DNA from: CAG-217 sp963605415
Lineage (GTDB): Bacteria; Bacillota; Clostridia; Oscillospirales; Acutalibacteraceae
Assembly: GCA_963605415.1 (NCBI GenBank)
Contig: CAVCUL010000010.1
Span: 1 to 64,000, forward strand
Reading direction: 5' to 3'
Length of the DNA stretch: 64,000 bases
The notes below the pieces were generated by a model that ran no database searches, was not told the origin of the DNA, and saw only the letters and a list, made by a program, of their open reading frames with translations. How positions within the stretch are numbered: the stretch's first letter is position 1; the number at the start of each line of letters is the position of its first letter. Of the stretch, positions 16,826 to 25,513 are shown one piece after another. Made by a program: the position numbers and the translations under genes.

Positions 16826-18133
16826 ATGAAAAAGACACTTGCGCCCACCCCGCCTATGGGGTGGAACAGCTGGGACTGCTACGGTGCCGGCGTAACGGAG
16901 GAAGAGCTGCGGGAGAACGCCCGCTTTATGGCGGCGCACCTGCTGCCCTATGGGTGGAACACCCTGGTGTGCGACATTCAGTGGTACGAGCCGCAGGCAA
17001 AGGGCAATGAATATAACAATTTTGCCCCGGTTTGTATGGACGACTACGGCCGTCTGTTACCGGCGGAGAACCGCTTTCCCAGCGCAGCCGGGGGCAAGGG
17101 CTTTGGCCCCATTGCGGACTATTGCCACTCTCTGGGCCTGCGCTTTGGTATTCATATTATGCGGGGCATTCCCCGCCAGGCGGTGCACCGGGACACCCCC
17201 ATTTTGGGCACGGAGTTTACCGCCCGGGACGCGGCCCATCATTTCTCCGTCTGCGCCTGGAACACGGATATGTACGGTATGCGGGACAATGCCGCCACCC
17301 AGGCGTACTATGACTCCATTTGTCGGTTGTATGCCGACTGGGGCGTGGATTTTATGAAGTGCGACGATATTTGCGTGACGGAATTTCGCAAGTGGGACGA
17401 TCCGTATAACGCCCGCCACGAGGTGGAAATGCTCCACCGCAGCTTGCAAAATTGCGGGCGGGAGGTGGTGCTGTCCCTCTCTCCCGGCCCGGCGGATATT
17501 GCCAATTTGTCCCACCTGCGCCGCCACGCCCAAATGTGGCGGATGACCGGCGATTTTTGGGACCGGTGGGACAAGCTGCACGATATGTTTGACCGGTGCA
17601 AGACCTGGGAGGGCGTGCCCGGTCCCGGCTGCTGGCCGGATTGCGATATGCTGCCGGTGGGTCGCCTGTGCAAGGACGCCCCCTATCACGGCGCGCAAAA
17701 CCGTATGAGCAATTTCACCCCGGACGAGGTGCGCACCATGTTCACCCTGTGGGGCATTTTCCGCAGTCCGCTGTTTTTGGGCGGCAATCTGCCGGAGCTG
17801 CCCGCCGATGTGCTGGCTATGCTGACCAATCAAGAGTATCTGCAAATGCACGCCGCCTCTTACGGCGCCCGAGAATTGCTGCGGCGAGAGACCAACGGCC
17901 GGGGCACCATTCAGTGGGTGGCCTGCGGCAGGGGCTGCAAGTACGCCGCCCTGTTTAATACCCAGGATCGCCCGGCCCGGCAAACCCTGGATCTCACTGC
18001 CCTGCACCTGCCGGATACCCCCTGCGCCCTGACGGAGATCTGGTCCGGCCACCGGCTGGGCACCTTCAAAAACCGCTTCTCCGCCACCGTCCCCGCCCAC
18101 GGCACCCTCTTGCTCCACATAACGGCAGAGTGA
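16826..18133 (+). CDS. GH27-family alpha-galactosidase-like glycosidase
   Basis: A 435-residue TIM-barrel glycoside hydrolase. PPMGWNSWDCYGAGV at the N-terminus, DYCHSLGLRFGIHIM, and DFMKCDDI with the likely nucleophile D180 are family GH27 landmarks, followed by WPDCDMLPVG and a beta-sandwich C-terminus. No signal peptide is visible, so it acts inside the cell, presumably on imported alpha-galactosides or related oligosaccharides. It has its own AGGTGA ribosome binding site directly after the upstream terminator, and it ends in a strong terminator. The activity may be on alpha-N-acetylgalactosamine or beta-L-arabinopyranose linkages instead, which the same family includes. Confidence 0.85.
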   Translation: MKKTLAPTPPMGWNSWDCYGAGVTEEELRENARFMAAHLLPYGWNTLVCDIQWYEPQAKGNEYNNFAPVCMDDYGRLLPAENRFPSAAGGKGFGPIADYCHSLGLRFGIHIMRGIPRQAVHRDTPILGTEFTARDAAHHFSVCAWNTDMYGMRDNAATQAYYDSICRLYADWGVDFMKCDDICVTEFRKWDDPYNARHEVEMLHRSLQNCGREVVLSLSPGPADIANLSHLRRHAQMWRMTGDFWDRWDKLHDMFDRCKTWEGVPGPGCWPDCDMLPVGRLCKDAPYHGAQNRMSNFTPDEVRTMFTLWGIFRSPLFLGGNLPELPADVLAMLTNQEYLQMHAASYGARELLRRETNGRGTIQWVACGRGCKYAALFNTQDRPARQTLDLTALHLPDTPCALTEIWSGHRLGTFKNRFSATVPAHGTLLLHITAE

Positions 18134-18151
18134 TTGTAAAATGCAAATCGA

Positions 18152-18186
18152 CCCGGGAACGCCTGTGTGTGCGTTCCCGGGGTTTT
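18152..18186 (+). terminator. Terminator of the GH27 gene
   Basis: An 11-bp perfect stem (18152-18162 with 18171-18181, core GGGAACGC) followed by GTTTT. Confidence 0.85.
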
Positions 18187-18207
18187 ATGGATAATATATA
18201 ATATTTA

Positions 18208-18236
18208 TTTACATTCGATTACGGTTATGATATAAT
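18208..18236 (+). promoter_or_regulatory. Promoter of the four-helix membrane protein
   Basis: TTTACA (18208-18213), 17 bp, TATAAT (18231-18236). Confidence 0.75.
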
Positions 18237-18296
18237 GTAATCAGAAAGCATTGTGCAGAATATCAAAATTCGGTGAAACATTTTGGAGGTACGGTT

Positions 18297-18719
18297 ATGT
18301 ATAAAGTCGTGGCGATGAAAATGGCGGATATTTTGTCCGTGGCGGTTTCGATTTTTGCGGCGGTGACGGCTTATACCGTTGGGGTGGAGAAGTGGCGCAG
18401 TTTGCAAGGCTTCTTCCTGGGGCTGGCGTTGTGGCTGGTGGCTCTGGCACTGATGGTCGGTGCGCGGGTGCTGGAACGAACAATGGACGATGGCCGGGCA
18501 GTTCACATCAAGTTGACCTACTTTCTCAACAGCGTTGCGCTGGCTTTTATCTTGCCGTTGGGGGCACTGCTGCCCTTTATGGGCGAATTCCGCTGGCAAG
18601 ACGATGTGCCGCTGTACGCCATTGACCTATACACCTGGCGCAACTACGGACTGATCTTTACCGGCGTAGCGGTTGTGATCTTTGCCGTATGGTGGTTGGT
18701 GCAGCGCCGGAAAAAATAA
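18297..18719 (+). CDS. Four-helix membrane protein of unknown function
   Basis: A 140-residue protein with four hydrophobic stretches (ADILSVAVSIFAAVTAYTVG, FFLGLALWLVALALMVGA, YFLNSVALAFILPLGALL and YGLIFTGVAVVIFAVWWLV) and a basic C-terminal tail QRRKK. ATG at 18297 has TTGGAGG upstream. No family recognised. It is monocistronic, with a consensus promoter and a terminator. Confidence 0.7.
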   Translation: MYKVVAMKMADILSVAVSIFAAVTAYTVGVEKWRSLQGFFLGLALWLVALALMVGARVLERTMDDGRAVHIKLTYFLNSVALAFILPLGALLPFMGEFRWQDDVPLYAIDLYTWRNYGLIFTGVAVVIFAVWWLVQRRKK

Positions 18720-18733
18720 TATAGAACAGAAAA

Positions 18734-18763
18734 AACAGGAACGCAGATCCATGCGTTCCTGTT
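18734..18763. terminator. Bidirectional terminator between convergent genes
   Basis: AACAGGAACGCA (18734-18745) pairs perfectly with 18752-18763 and is flanked by A and T runs. Confidence 0.85.
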
Positions 18764-18784
18764 CTTTTATGCTATGCGTTTTGC

Positions 18785-20392
18785 TTAATACTTTTTTAGC
18801 TGGTCCTCGTCGAAGTCGGCCAGGAATTCGTCGTAGGTGCCCTTGCGGTCCAGCAGGGTATTGCCGCTGACCTCGATGATCCGGTCGGCCACCGTCTGCA
18901 CGAACTGGTGGTCGTGGGAGGTGAAGAGAATGGTCTCCGGGTAGCGGATCAGGCCGTCGTTCAGGGCGGTGATGGACTCCAGGTCCAGGTGGTTGGTGGG
19001 TTCGTCCAGCACCAGCACATTGGCGCCGGAGAGCATCATCTTGCACAGCATACACCGCACCCGCTCGCCGCCGGAGAGCACATTGGCCTTCTTCAGCGCC
19101 TCGTCGCCGCTAAAGAGCATACGACCCAGCCAGGAGCGAATGTCCGTTTCCAGCGTTTGGGTGGTGTACTGGCGCAGCCAGTCGATCAGGCTCAGGTCCA
19201 CGCCGTCAAAGTAGGCGCTGTTGTCGCTGGGGAAGTAGCTTTGGGTGGTGGTCACGCCCCACTTGAACTCGCCCTCGTCCGGCTCCATCTCGCCCATAAT
19301 GATCTTAAACAGGGTGGTCTTGGCAATGGCGTCTGCGCCCACAAAGGCCACTTTTTCTCTGGGGTGGATCACAAAGCTGATGTCGTCCAGCACCTTGCGG
19401 TCGCCGATGGTCTTGGTCAGGTGGTCCACCCGCAGCAGGTCGTTGCCGCACTCCCGGTCCGGCTTAAAGTCCACAAAGGGGAACCGGCGGGAGGACACGG
19501 GCATATCGATCATCTCCAGGGCGTCCAGCTGCTTTTTACGGCTGGTGGCCTGCTTGCTCTTGGCCGCATTGGCGGAGAAGCGGGCGATAAAGGCCTGGAG
19601 CTCCTTGATCTTCTGCTCGTTCTTCTTGTTCTGATCCCGGGCCTGGCGCTGGCGCATTTGGGTGTACTCGTACCAGAAGTCGTAGTTGCCCACATACATC
19701 TGAATTTTGCCAAAGTCCACATCGCAGATATGGGTGCAGACCTTATTTAAGAAGTGACGGTCATGGGACACCACGATCACCGTATTTTCAAAATCCAGCA
19801 GGAAGTTCTCCAGCCAGCGGATAGCGGACAGGTCCAGGTGGTTGGTAGGCTCATCCAGCAGCAAAATGTCCGGATTTCCAAAGAGCGCCTGGGCCAGCAG
19901 CACCTTTACCTTTAAGTTGGCAGGCAGCTCCGCCATGGTCATATAGTGGTACTCGTCGGTGACGCCCAGCTTGTTGAGCATAAACTCCGCGTCGCTCTCT
20001 GCGTTCCAGCCGTCCATATCGGCAAATTCTGCTTCCAGCTCCCCGGCGCGCACGCCGTCCTCCTCGCTAAAGTCCGGCTTGGCGTACAGGGCGTCCTTTT
20101 CTTCCATAATCTCGATAAGACGGGGGTTGCCCATCAGCACGGTGCGCACCACCTGGTACTGGTCGTAGGCAAAGTGGTCCTGCTTCAGCACGCTGAGCCG
20201 CTCGCCGGGGGTGATGACCACCTCGCCCTTTTGGGGCTCCAGCTCGCCGTCCAGCACCTTTAAGAAGGTGGACTTGCCTGCGCCGTTGGCGCCGATGATG
20301 CCGTAGCAGTTGCCCTTGGAGAAGGTCACATTGACCCGCTCAAACAGCGCGCGACCGCCAAACTGCACGGTTACATTATTGGCTTGAATCAT
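18785..20392 (-). CDS. ABC-F family ATPase (YkpA/YbiT-like)
   Basis: A 535-residue soluble protein with two ABC ATPase domains and no membrane segments. Domain 1 has Walker A GANGAGKST and Walker B ILLLDEPTNHLD; the linker (about 240-310) is basic with KKNEQKIKELQAF; domain 2 has the variant GADAIAKTT, the signature LSGGERVRC and VLVLDEPTNHLD. ABC-F proteins bind the ribosomal E site and tune translation or protect from antibiotics. The altered second Walker A is usual in the YkpA/YbiT branch, which argues for a housekeeping translation factor rather than a resistance determinant. Monocistronic with GGAGG before the ATG. Confidence 0.9.
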   Translation of the reverse strand: MIQANNVTVQFGGRALFERVNVTFSKGNCYGIIGANGAGKSTFLKVLDGELEPQKGEVVITPGERLSVLKQDHFAYDQYQVVRTVLMGNPRLIEIMEEKDALYAKPDFSEEDGVRAGELEAEFADMDGWNAESDAEFMLNKLGVTDEYHYMTMAELPANLKVKVLLAQALFGNPDILLLDEPTNHLDLSAIRWLENFLLDFENTVIVVSHDRHFLNKVCTHICDVDFGKIQMYVGNYDFWYEYTQMRQRQARDQNKKNEQKIKELQAFIARFSANAAKSKQATSRKKQLDALEMIDMPVSSRRFPFVDFKPDRECGNDLLRVDHLTKTIGDRKVLDDISFVIHPREKVAFVGADAIAKTTLFKIIMGEMEPDEGEFKWGVTTTQSYFPSDNSAYFDGVDLSLIDWLRQYTTQTLETDIRSWLGRMLFSGDEALKKANVLSGGERVRCMLCKMMLSGANVLVLDEPTNHLDLESITALNDGLIRYPETILFTSHDHQFVQTVADRIIEVSGNTLLDRKGTYDEFLADFDEDQLKKY

Positions 20393-20499
20393 AGAGAAAT
20401 CCTCCGTTACTGGCTTTGTTATCTATTGTATCTGAAAATCCGCAACTATTCTACACCACCCCCGGCCAAAATACAAGGAGAATTTGGCCCGGCGGCGTT

Positions 20500-21033
20500 T
20501 TATTGGCGCTTTTGCACAAAAAGGGGCGCCAGACGGCCGAAGATCGGGCGATAAAGCCCTTGATAAGCGGCAAAATCCAGCGCCTGACCGCCGGGGGTGA
20601 GCACATCCAGTGCCACGCCGCACAGCCGCACCGGCAAGTTGCAGGGGAGAAAGCCGTTTTTGGCATAGAACGCCAGCCGCCGTTGCCGCTGGAGAGCGTT
20701 GGGGGCCGTATCCTCCGGCGGCTCCACCTCCAGCACCACCTGCCGATGAGGATAGCGCTGTTGCAAGGCGGGCAGCGCCCGGGAGCCAAGCCCCAGGGAG
20801 CGATAATTCGGCTCCACGGCAAAGTAGTTGAGCAGGGCATAGCCGGGGGCAAAGGTAACGATCATCAGCCCGGCAAAGGCACCGCCGGTGCGCAGGGTCA
20901 AGATCTCCGCCTGCCCTTTCTTTTGCAGGGCAAAAAAGCGGGAGAGGGGCATACGCTCCGCTGCCGGAAATGCGCTGCGATACAGGGCCCGCAGCGCCGG
21001 GTATTCCTTTTTGCAGATGAGGGAGAGTTCCAT
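20500..21033 (-). CDS. GNAT-family N-acetyltransferase
   Basis: A 177-residue acetyltransferase. YFAVEPNYRSLGLGSRALPAL is motif A (the R/QxxGxG/A acetyl-CoA loop), and RRLAFYAKNGF is the C-terminal motif B. ATG at 21033 is chosen because AGGAGG lies eight bases upstream, while the longer frame starts within the divergent rpe promoter region. Substrate unknown. Confidence 0.8.
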   Translation of the reverse strand: MELSLICKKEYPALRALYRSAFPAAERMPLSRFFALQKKGQAEILTLRTGGAFAGLMIVTFAPGYALLNYFAVEPNYRSLGLGSRALPALQQRYPHRQVVLEVEPPEDTAPNALQRQRRLAFYAKNGFLPCNLPVRLCGVALDVLTPGGQALDFAAYQGLYRPIFGRLAPLFVQKRQ

Positions 21034-21110
21034 TTCTTTTAACCTCCTGTTTTGTACTATTCTAACGAAAACCGGGTATGCCGTCAAGGCATATTTCGTA
21101 GGCGTTGCTG

Positions 21111-21139
21111 TTGATTTTGTGCCCATTTGGGCGTATAAT
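21111..21139 (+). promoter_or_regulatory. Promoter of the rpe operon
   Basis: TTGATT (21111-21116), 17 bp, TATAAT (21134-21139), about 55 bases before rpe. Confidence 0.75.
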
Positions 21140-21193
21140 AGGAGCACCAATGCAAACCGGCAGCTTTGCCGTTACCGAGAGGGGAATTCTGTT

Positions 21194-21850
21194 ATGGATA
21201 TGAAGATTTCACCGTCTATGCTGGCCTGCGATTTTGCCAGTATGGGCAAAGAAGCCAACAAATGCGCCACCGGGGGCGCCCATCTGCTGCACTTGGATGT
21301 TATGGACGGGCATTTTGTGCCCAATATCTCTTTTGGCGCGCCGGTGATTGCCGGGCTGTCCAAGGTGTGCGACCTGCCCTTTGATGTGCACCTGATGATC
21401 AGTCAGCCGCTGCGGTATATTGACGATTACGCCGACGCCGGGGCAGATCTGATCACTTTCCACCTGGAGAGTGACGACGACCCCAATGTGGTGATTGACA
21501 AAATTTTGGCGCGGGGCTGCAAGCCCGCCATTGCCATTAAGCCGGGCACCCCGGCAGAGGCGGTGCTGCCCTATGCGGACCGGCTGGCGATGGTGCTGGT
21601 AATGACCGTAGAACCGGGCTTCGGCGGCCAGAGCTTTATGGCGGATATGATGCCCAAGCTCACTTTGCTGCGCAGCCGCTATCCCCACCTGGATTTGCAG
21701 GTGGACGGCGGCATTAACCTGGAGACTGTGAAGGTAGCGGCCAAGGCCGGCGCCAATGTGTTTGTGGCAGGGTCTGCGGTGTTTAAGAGTGCGGACCCGG
21801 CGGCCACCATTGCCGGTTTGTGCCGTGCGGCGCAGCAGGCTGCGGAATAA
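21194..21850 (+). CDS. rpe: Ribulose-phosphate 3-epimerase
   Basis: A 218-residue TIM-barrel enzyme interconverting ribulose-5-phosphate and xylulose-5-phosphate in the pentose phosphate pathway. ISPSMLACDFASMG, HLDVMDGHFVPNISFG (metal-binding His and Asp), DVHLMI, MTVEPGFGGQSF and LQVDGGINLETV are all canonical. The long in-frame extension from 20888 is antisense to the GNAT gene and rejected. First gene of a three-gene run with two envelope proteins. Confidence 0.95.
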   Translation: MDMKISPSMLACDFASMGKEANKCATGGAHLLHLDVMDGHFVPNISFGAPVIAGLSKVCDLPFDVHLMISQPLRYIDDYADAGADLITFHLESDDDPNVVIDKILARGCKPAIAIKPGTPAEAVLPYADRLAMVLVMTVEPGFGGQSFMADMMPKLTLLRSRYPHLDLQVDGGINLETVKVAAKAGANVFVAGSAVFKSADPAATIAGLCRAAQQAAE

Positions 21851-21856
21851 GGTAAG

Positions 21857-22924
21857 ATGAAGAAAAAGCAAAAGCAAAAGCGATTTTATACCAGTGACAA
21901 GCGAGGCCAAAAGTGGACGGAGCCGGAAGTGGGCCGCCCCATTGACTTTGCAGACAAATATATAGAGCCTCGCACCCAGGCAGGTCAGGCAGAGCTGGAC
22001 CGGGAACGGCGCAAAAAAGGCCCGGCATTCCAAAAGACCACCCCCGGCCAGGTGGTGCGCCGGGTGCTCCTGGTACTGCTGGGGCTGGTGCTGCTGTACG
22101 GGGGCTACATTTTAATGGATGCCTGGATGGATCTGCATGCCATGCCCACGACCCAGTCAGACACGGTGGACGGTAATGCCATCAATACTGTAACGCTGGA
22201 GGCCAAGGCGGCCAAGGTGGACAGCCTGTCCCTGGACGGGGCGGTGATGCTGGATGCGATGATAGACGATCTGTCCTCCGGCGGCTACACCGCCGCCTGC
22301 TTTGATGTGAAGCGGACGGACGGCACCATCGGTTACGCCTCTACCCTGGGCACCGTAGCGGCAGCCGGGGCAATATCCTCCCCGGCGGGGGATCTTCGTT
22401 CCTCCTGCCAGGCATTGAAAAAAGATGATCTGCTGGTGCTGGGGCGTATTGCCTGTTATTCGGACAATGTGCAGACTGCGGCCAATTCGTCCTGGGCGGT
22501 GAAAAGCGGCAAAACCGCTTACACGGATGCGTCCGGTAACCGCTACTTGAATCCGGACAACAGTGAGGTCTACAGCTACATTCGCTCTCTCATTGAGGAA
22601 TGTAGTCGCGCCGGGGTAACGGTGTTTGTGCTGGAGGGCACAGAGCTGCCGGAGGCGGCGGGTACCTTTACCCACAGCGGGTTTGCGGATTTGTCTAAGC
22701 GGCTGACTGCCGATCTGGGGCAAGATGTAAAATTTCTGCAACCGGTGGCGGTGACGATAACCTCCACGGCCACGGCGGATTTGAAAAAAGAAGTGGCTGA
22801 AAAATGTGCCCAAAATCCGGGCGAGAACCAAATCTATACCATTACCTGCCCGGAGAAAAGCCGCCGGGCGGTGAAGCAGCTGCTGGACGACCGGGGCTGC
22901 ACCTGCTATCTGATCTCGGAGTGA
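21857..22924 (+). CDS. Membrane-anchored DUF4015-like TIM-barrel protein
   Basis: A 355-residue protein with a highly basic cytoplasmic N-terminus (KKKQKQKRF), one membrane helix (about 74-94, VLLVLLGLVLLYGGYILMDAW) and an external domain. Segments ACFDVKRTDGTIGYASTLGT, KDDLLVLGRIACYSDN and the later SWAVKSGKTAYTDASGNRYL-NPDNSEV block follow the order of the putative glycoside-hydrolase-like DUF4015 barrel. The family's activity is unproven, and acidic catalytic residues near the C-terminus are not clearly conserved here, so it could be a binding domain. It starts six bases after rpe and precedes another envelope protein by four bases. Confidence 0.55.
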   Translation: MKKKQKQKRFYTSDKRGQKWTEPEVGRPIDFADKYIEPRTQAGQAELDRERRKKGPAFQKTTPGQVVRRVLLVLLGLVLLYGGYILMDAWMDLHAMPTTQSDTVDGNAINTVTLEAKAAKVDSLSLDGAVMLDAMIDDLSSGGYTAACFDVKRTDGTIGYASTLGTVAAAGAISSPAGDLRSSCQALKKDDLLVLGRIACYSDNVQTAANSSWAVKSGKTAYTDASGNRYLNPDNSEVYSYIRSLIEECSRAGVTVFVLEGTELPEAAGTFTHSGFADLSKRLTADLGQDVKFLQPVAVTITSTATADLKKEVAEKCAQNPGENQIYTITCPEKSRRAVKQLLDDRGCTCYLISE

Positions 22925-22928
22925 CCCT

Positions 22929-23756
22929 ATGAAGCGAAAGTTCTTATATCTGCTGCTGACCCTATGCCTGTTGGGTCAGTGCCTGCCTGCCTCTGCGGCG
23001 CAGGCTCCGGTGCTGGAGGACATTGCCTTTTCCGGCGGCACCATTGTGGGGCAGTTTAAGAGCGATGTGTACCAGTACCAGCTGGTACTGGATAATGCGG
23101 CGGTGTCGCCCAAGCTGAAAAGCTATAAGGTGCAGGGGGAGGGCAACCTGTTTGTTACCTATGACGCAGACAGTACCAACCACCAAACGGCGGTGGTGGT
23201 CACCCTCAGTTATGACACCGGCTCCGCTAAATATACCTTTACATATACCAACGCCGCGTCTTATGCAAAGAGCAGCGAGAATCGGCTGGATTCGGTGACC
23301 TGCACCCTGGGAGAGCTGGTGCCGGCTATGAATGACGAGGATACCGCCTATAAGCTGTATATTCCCAGTGATCTGACCTCGCTGATGATTACCCCGGTGA
23401 CCAAGGATGTGAACGCCTATTGCGCTCCGGTGGAGATGACCCTGGCGCCGGAGCAGGAGATCGACCTGACCCTGCCGGTGACCGCCTCAGACGGCCAGGT
23501 GCGTACCTATACCATCAAGGTGCGCCGGGTGGACAAGACGGTGGAGCAGGTGCGTGCCGAGATGGCACAGGAGGACTATACCTCCTTTGTGGACGGCACC
23601 CGTTTTTATCAGCAGACCGCCTTTCATATGGCGGCGGCTGCCGGCGCAGGCGGGCTGGCCGTGCTTTTGGTGCTGCTGGCGTTTCTTGCCCGCAAAACCG
23701 CACGGGTGACAGATCCGGATGAGCCGTCCTTTTATCAGACGGCGCCAAAAAAATAA
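22929..23756 (+). CDS. Secreted, C-terminally anchored protein with cadherin-like beta domain
   Basis: A 275-residue exported protein. Signal peptide KFLYLLLTLCLLGQCLPASA, then beta-sandwich repeats of the cadherin-like (PF12733-type) kind: FKSDVYQYQLVLDNAAVSPK and, in a second copy, MNDEDTAYKLYIPSDLTSLM ending in VRTYTIKVRRVDK. A C-terminal helix (about 234-255, GAGGLAVLLVLLAFLARK) anchors it. Position four bases after the DUF4015-like gene suggests the two work together at the cell surface. Exact role unknown. Confidence 0.6.
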   Translation: MKRKFLYLLLTLCLLGQCLPASAAQAPVLEDIAFSGGTIVGQFKSDVYQYQLVLDNAAVSPKLKSYKVQGEGNLFVTYDADSTNHQTAVVVTLSYDTGSAKYTFTYTNAASYAKSSENRLDSVTCTLGELVPAMNDEDTAYKLYIPSDLTSLMITPVTKDVNAYCAPVEMTLAPEQEIDLTLPVTASDGQVRTYTIKVRRVDKTVEQVRAEMAQEDYTSFVDGTRFYQQTAFHMAAAAGAGGLAVLLVLLAFLARKTARVTDPDEPSFYQTAPKK

Positions 23757-23806
23757 TTTGTTCATACCGATTTAATAGAAATACAAGTGCAGAAAGGAGC
23801 GCGCCT

Positions 23807-25177
23807 ATGGAGTTAGAAGAGCTGAAAACAGAAATTGAGGATCTTCATGCCAAACGGCAGTTCTCTGCCATTAAAACCATTTTGAACGAGCTGAATCCGG
23901 CGGATATTGCCCAGCTTTTGGAAGAGTTTGGCAACGAGGAGCGGTTGCTGTTCTTCCGCCTGTTGGGCAAGGAGGAAGCAGCAGACACCTTTGTAGAATT
24001 GGAACCGGACAATCAGGAGGCGCTGATTCACGCCTTTTCCGATAACGAGCTGCGCGAGGTGTTGGACGAGCTGTATCTGGATGATACGGTGGATATGATT
24101 GAGGAAATGCCCGCTACGGTAGTAAAGCGCATTTTGCGCAACACAGATTCAGAAACCCGTGCCTCCATTAACACATTGCTGCGCTATCCGGAGGACAGCG
24201 CAGGGTCTATTATGACTCCGGAGTTTGTGGATTTAAAGCGGGATATGACGGTGGAGGCTGCCTTCAAGCGCATTCGCCGCACCGGCGTGGACAAGGAGAC
24301 TATTTATACCTGCTATGTAACGGATGCCTCCCGCCATCTGCTGGGCGTGACCACGGTAAAGGAACTGCTGCTCCACGATCAGGACGATTTGATTGAGGCG
24401 TTTATGGAGACCAATGTGATCTATGTCAACACGCTCAGTGACCAGGAGGAAGCGGCGGCTCAACTGAGCAAGTATGATTTTCTGGCGCTGCCGGTGGTGG
24501 ATCTGGAGGAGCGCCTGGTAGGCATCATCACTGTAGACGATGCCATGGACGTTATCCAGGAGGAGAATACCGAGGATATTCAAAAGATGAACGCCATCGT
24601 GCCCACGGAGCGGACTTATCTGAAGACCGGTGTGTTTGCCACCTGGAAGTCCCGGATTCCCTGGCTTTTGCTCTTGATGGTCAGCGCCACTTTCACCGGC
24701 TCCATTATCACCAGCTTTGAGGACAAGCTGGCCAGTATGATTATTTTGACCTCCTTTATTCCCATGCTGATGGATACCGGCGGCAATTCAGGCGGCCAGT
24801 CCAGCGTTACCGTAATCCGCGCCCTGTCTCTGAATGAAATTGATATGCGGGATATTCTGCGGGTGATTTGGAAGGAGTTTCGGGTAGGCGTTCTTTGCGG
24901 TACCAGTCTGGCGGCGATTAACTTTGTCAAGGTGCTGCTGGTGGATCGCCTGATGTTGGGTATGACCGGTGTGACCCTAAAGGTGGATCTGGTCATCAGC
25001 CTGACCCTGGTGGTGGAAGTGACCTTGGCCAAGATGATCGGTTGCACCCTGCCTATTATAGCCAAGCGGTTTAAGATGGACCCGGCGGTGATGTCGTCGC
25101 CTTTTGTCACCACCATTGTGGACGCCATTTCTCTTTTGATTTATTTTGGTTTTGCCACCGCCGTGCTGCATATTTAA
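23807..25177 (+). CDS. mgtE: Magnesium transporter MgtE
   Basis: A 456-residue protein with the MgtE N-terminal superhelical domain (about 1-125, LNELNPADIAQLLEEF), two CBS domains (about 130-250, SIMTPEFVDLKRDMTV and VVDLEERLVGIITVDDAMDV) and five membrane helices (about 280-456). MLMDTGGNSGGQSSV is the conserved pore signature. It imports Mg2+ and is gated by Mg2+ binding to the cytoplasmic domains. GAAAGGAG precedes the ATG. There is no room for an M-box riboswitch in the 50-base gap upstream, so regulation is probably post-translational. Confidence 0.95.
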   Translation: MELEELKTEIEDLHAKRQFSAIKTILNELNPADIAQLLEEFGNEERLLFFRLLGKEEAADTFVELEPDNQEALIHAFSDNELREVLDELYLDDTVDMIEEMPATVVKRILRNTDSETRASINTLLRYPEDSAGSIMTPEFVDLKRDMTVEAAFKRIRRTGVDKETIYTCYVTDASRHLLGVTTVKELLLHDQDDLIEAFMETNVIYVNTLSDQEEAAAQLSKYDFLALPVVDLEERLVGIITVDDAMDVIQEENTEDIQKMNAIVPTERTYLKTGVFATWKSRIPWLLLLMVSATFTGSIITSFEDKLASMIILTSFIPMLMDTGGNSGGQSSVTVIRALSLNEIDMRDILRVIWKEFRVGVLCGTSLAAINFVKVLLVDRLMLGMTGVTLKVDLVISLTLVVEVTLAKMIGCTLPIIAKRFKMDPAVMSSPFVTTIVDAISLLIYFGFATAVLHI

Positions 25178-25206
25178 CAGTGTAATTGCATAAATGCGTA
25201 TAAAAT

Positions 25207-25248
25207 AACCCCCGCGCACACAGGTCAACGCTTGTGTACGCGGGGGTT
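25207..25248. terminator. Strong bidirectional terminator after mgtE
   Basis: AACCCCCGCG (25207-25216) pairs with CGCGGGGGTT (25239-25248), with a further inner ACACA/TGTGT stem, followed by ATTGTGCTTTTT. Confidence 0.85.
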
Positions 25249-25290
25249 ATTGTGCTTTTTGGGGTGTTCATTTATTCGTGGGTGGGGGCG

Positions 25291-25471
25291 AAATCCCTCC
25301 ACCACCTGCGGTGGTCCCCCTCCCTTTACAAGGGAGGCTTTGGGTATTATAACCTTTTCGGCTCCCTTGTAAAGGGTGACTCCCCGCAGTGCGGGGAGAT
25401 GTCGCGTAGCGACAGAGGGGACGGGCACCGGTTAGGTGGTGGGTTTGCCGTAGGCAAACTCGGAGGGATTA
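25291..25471. repeat. Multi-hairpin repeat bounded by AATCCCTCC / GGAGGGATT (copy 1)
   Basis: Fills the gap between mgtE and the Nudix gene. Outer inverted ends AAATCCCTCC and GGAGGGATTA enclose consecutive hairpins: ACCACC-TGC-GGTGGT (25301-25315), CCTCCCTT-TAC-AAGGGAGG (25319-25337), CTCCCCGC-AGT-GCGGGGAG (25380-25398), GTCGC-GTA-GCGAC (25401-25413) and GTTTGCC-GTA-GGCAAAC (25443-25459). A related element lies at 52424-52539. No coding potential. It looks like a dispersed non-autonomous repeat. Confidence 0.75.
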
Positions 25472-25513
25472 TTTACGGGATCAACAAACAAAGGGAGCCC
25501 TGCAATCCTTTCC

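Noticed and set aside
17057..18118. 353-codon minus-strand frame opposite the GH27 gene
   Set aside because: Antisense shadow; the plus-strand enzyme has its catalytic motifs and terminator.
18785..20392. ABC-F protein considered as an antibiotic-resistance determinant because of the odd second Walker A (GADAIAKTT)
   Set aside because: This variant is usual in YkpA/YbiT-type housekeeping ABC-F proteins and there is no resistance-type leader peptide or attenuator upstream.
23757..23806. Possible M-box riboswitch before mgtE
   Set aside because: Only 50 bases separate it from the upstream gene, too short for an M-box, and no hairpin is seen.
25291..25471. CRISPR-like array because of regularly spaced hairpins
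   Set aside because: The hairpins differ in sequence and spacing and there are no repeat-spacer units or cas genes.
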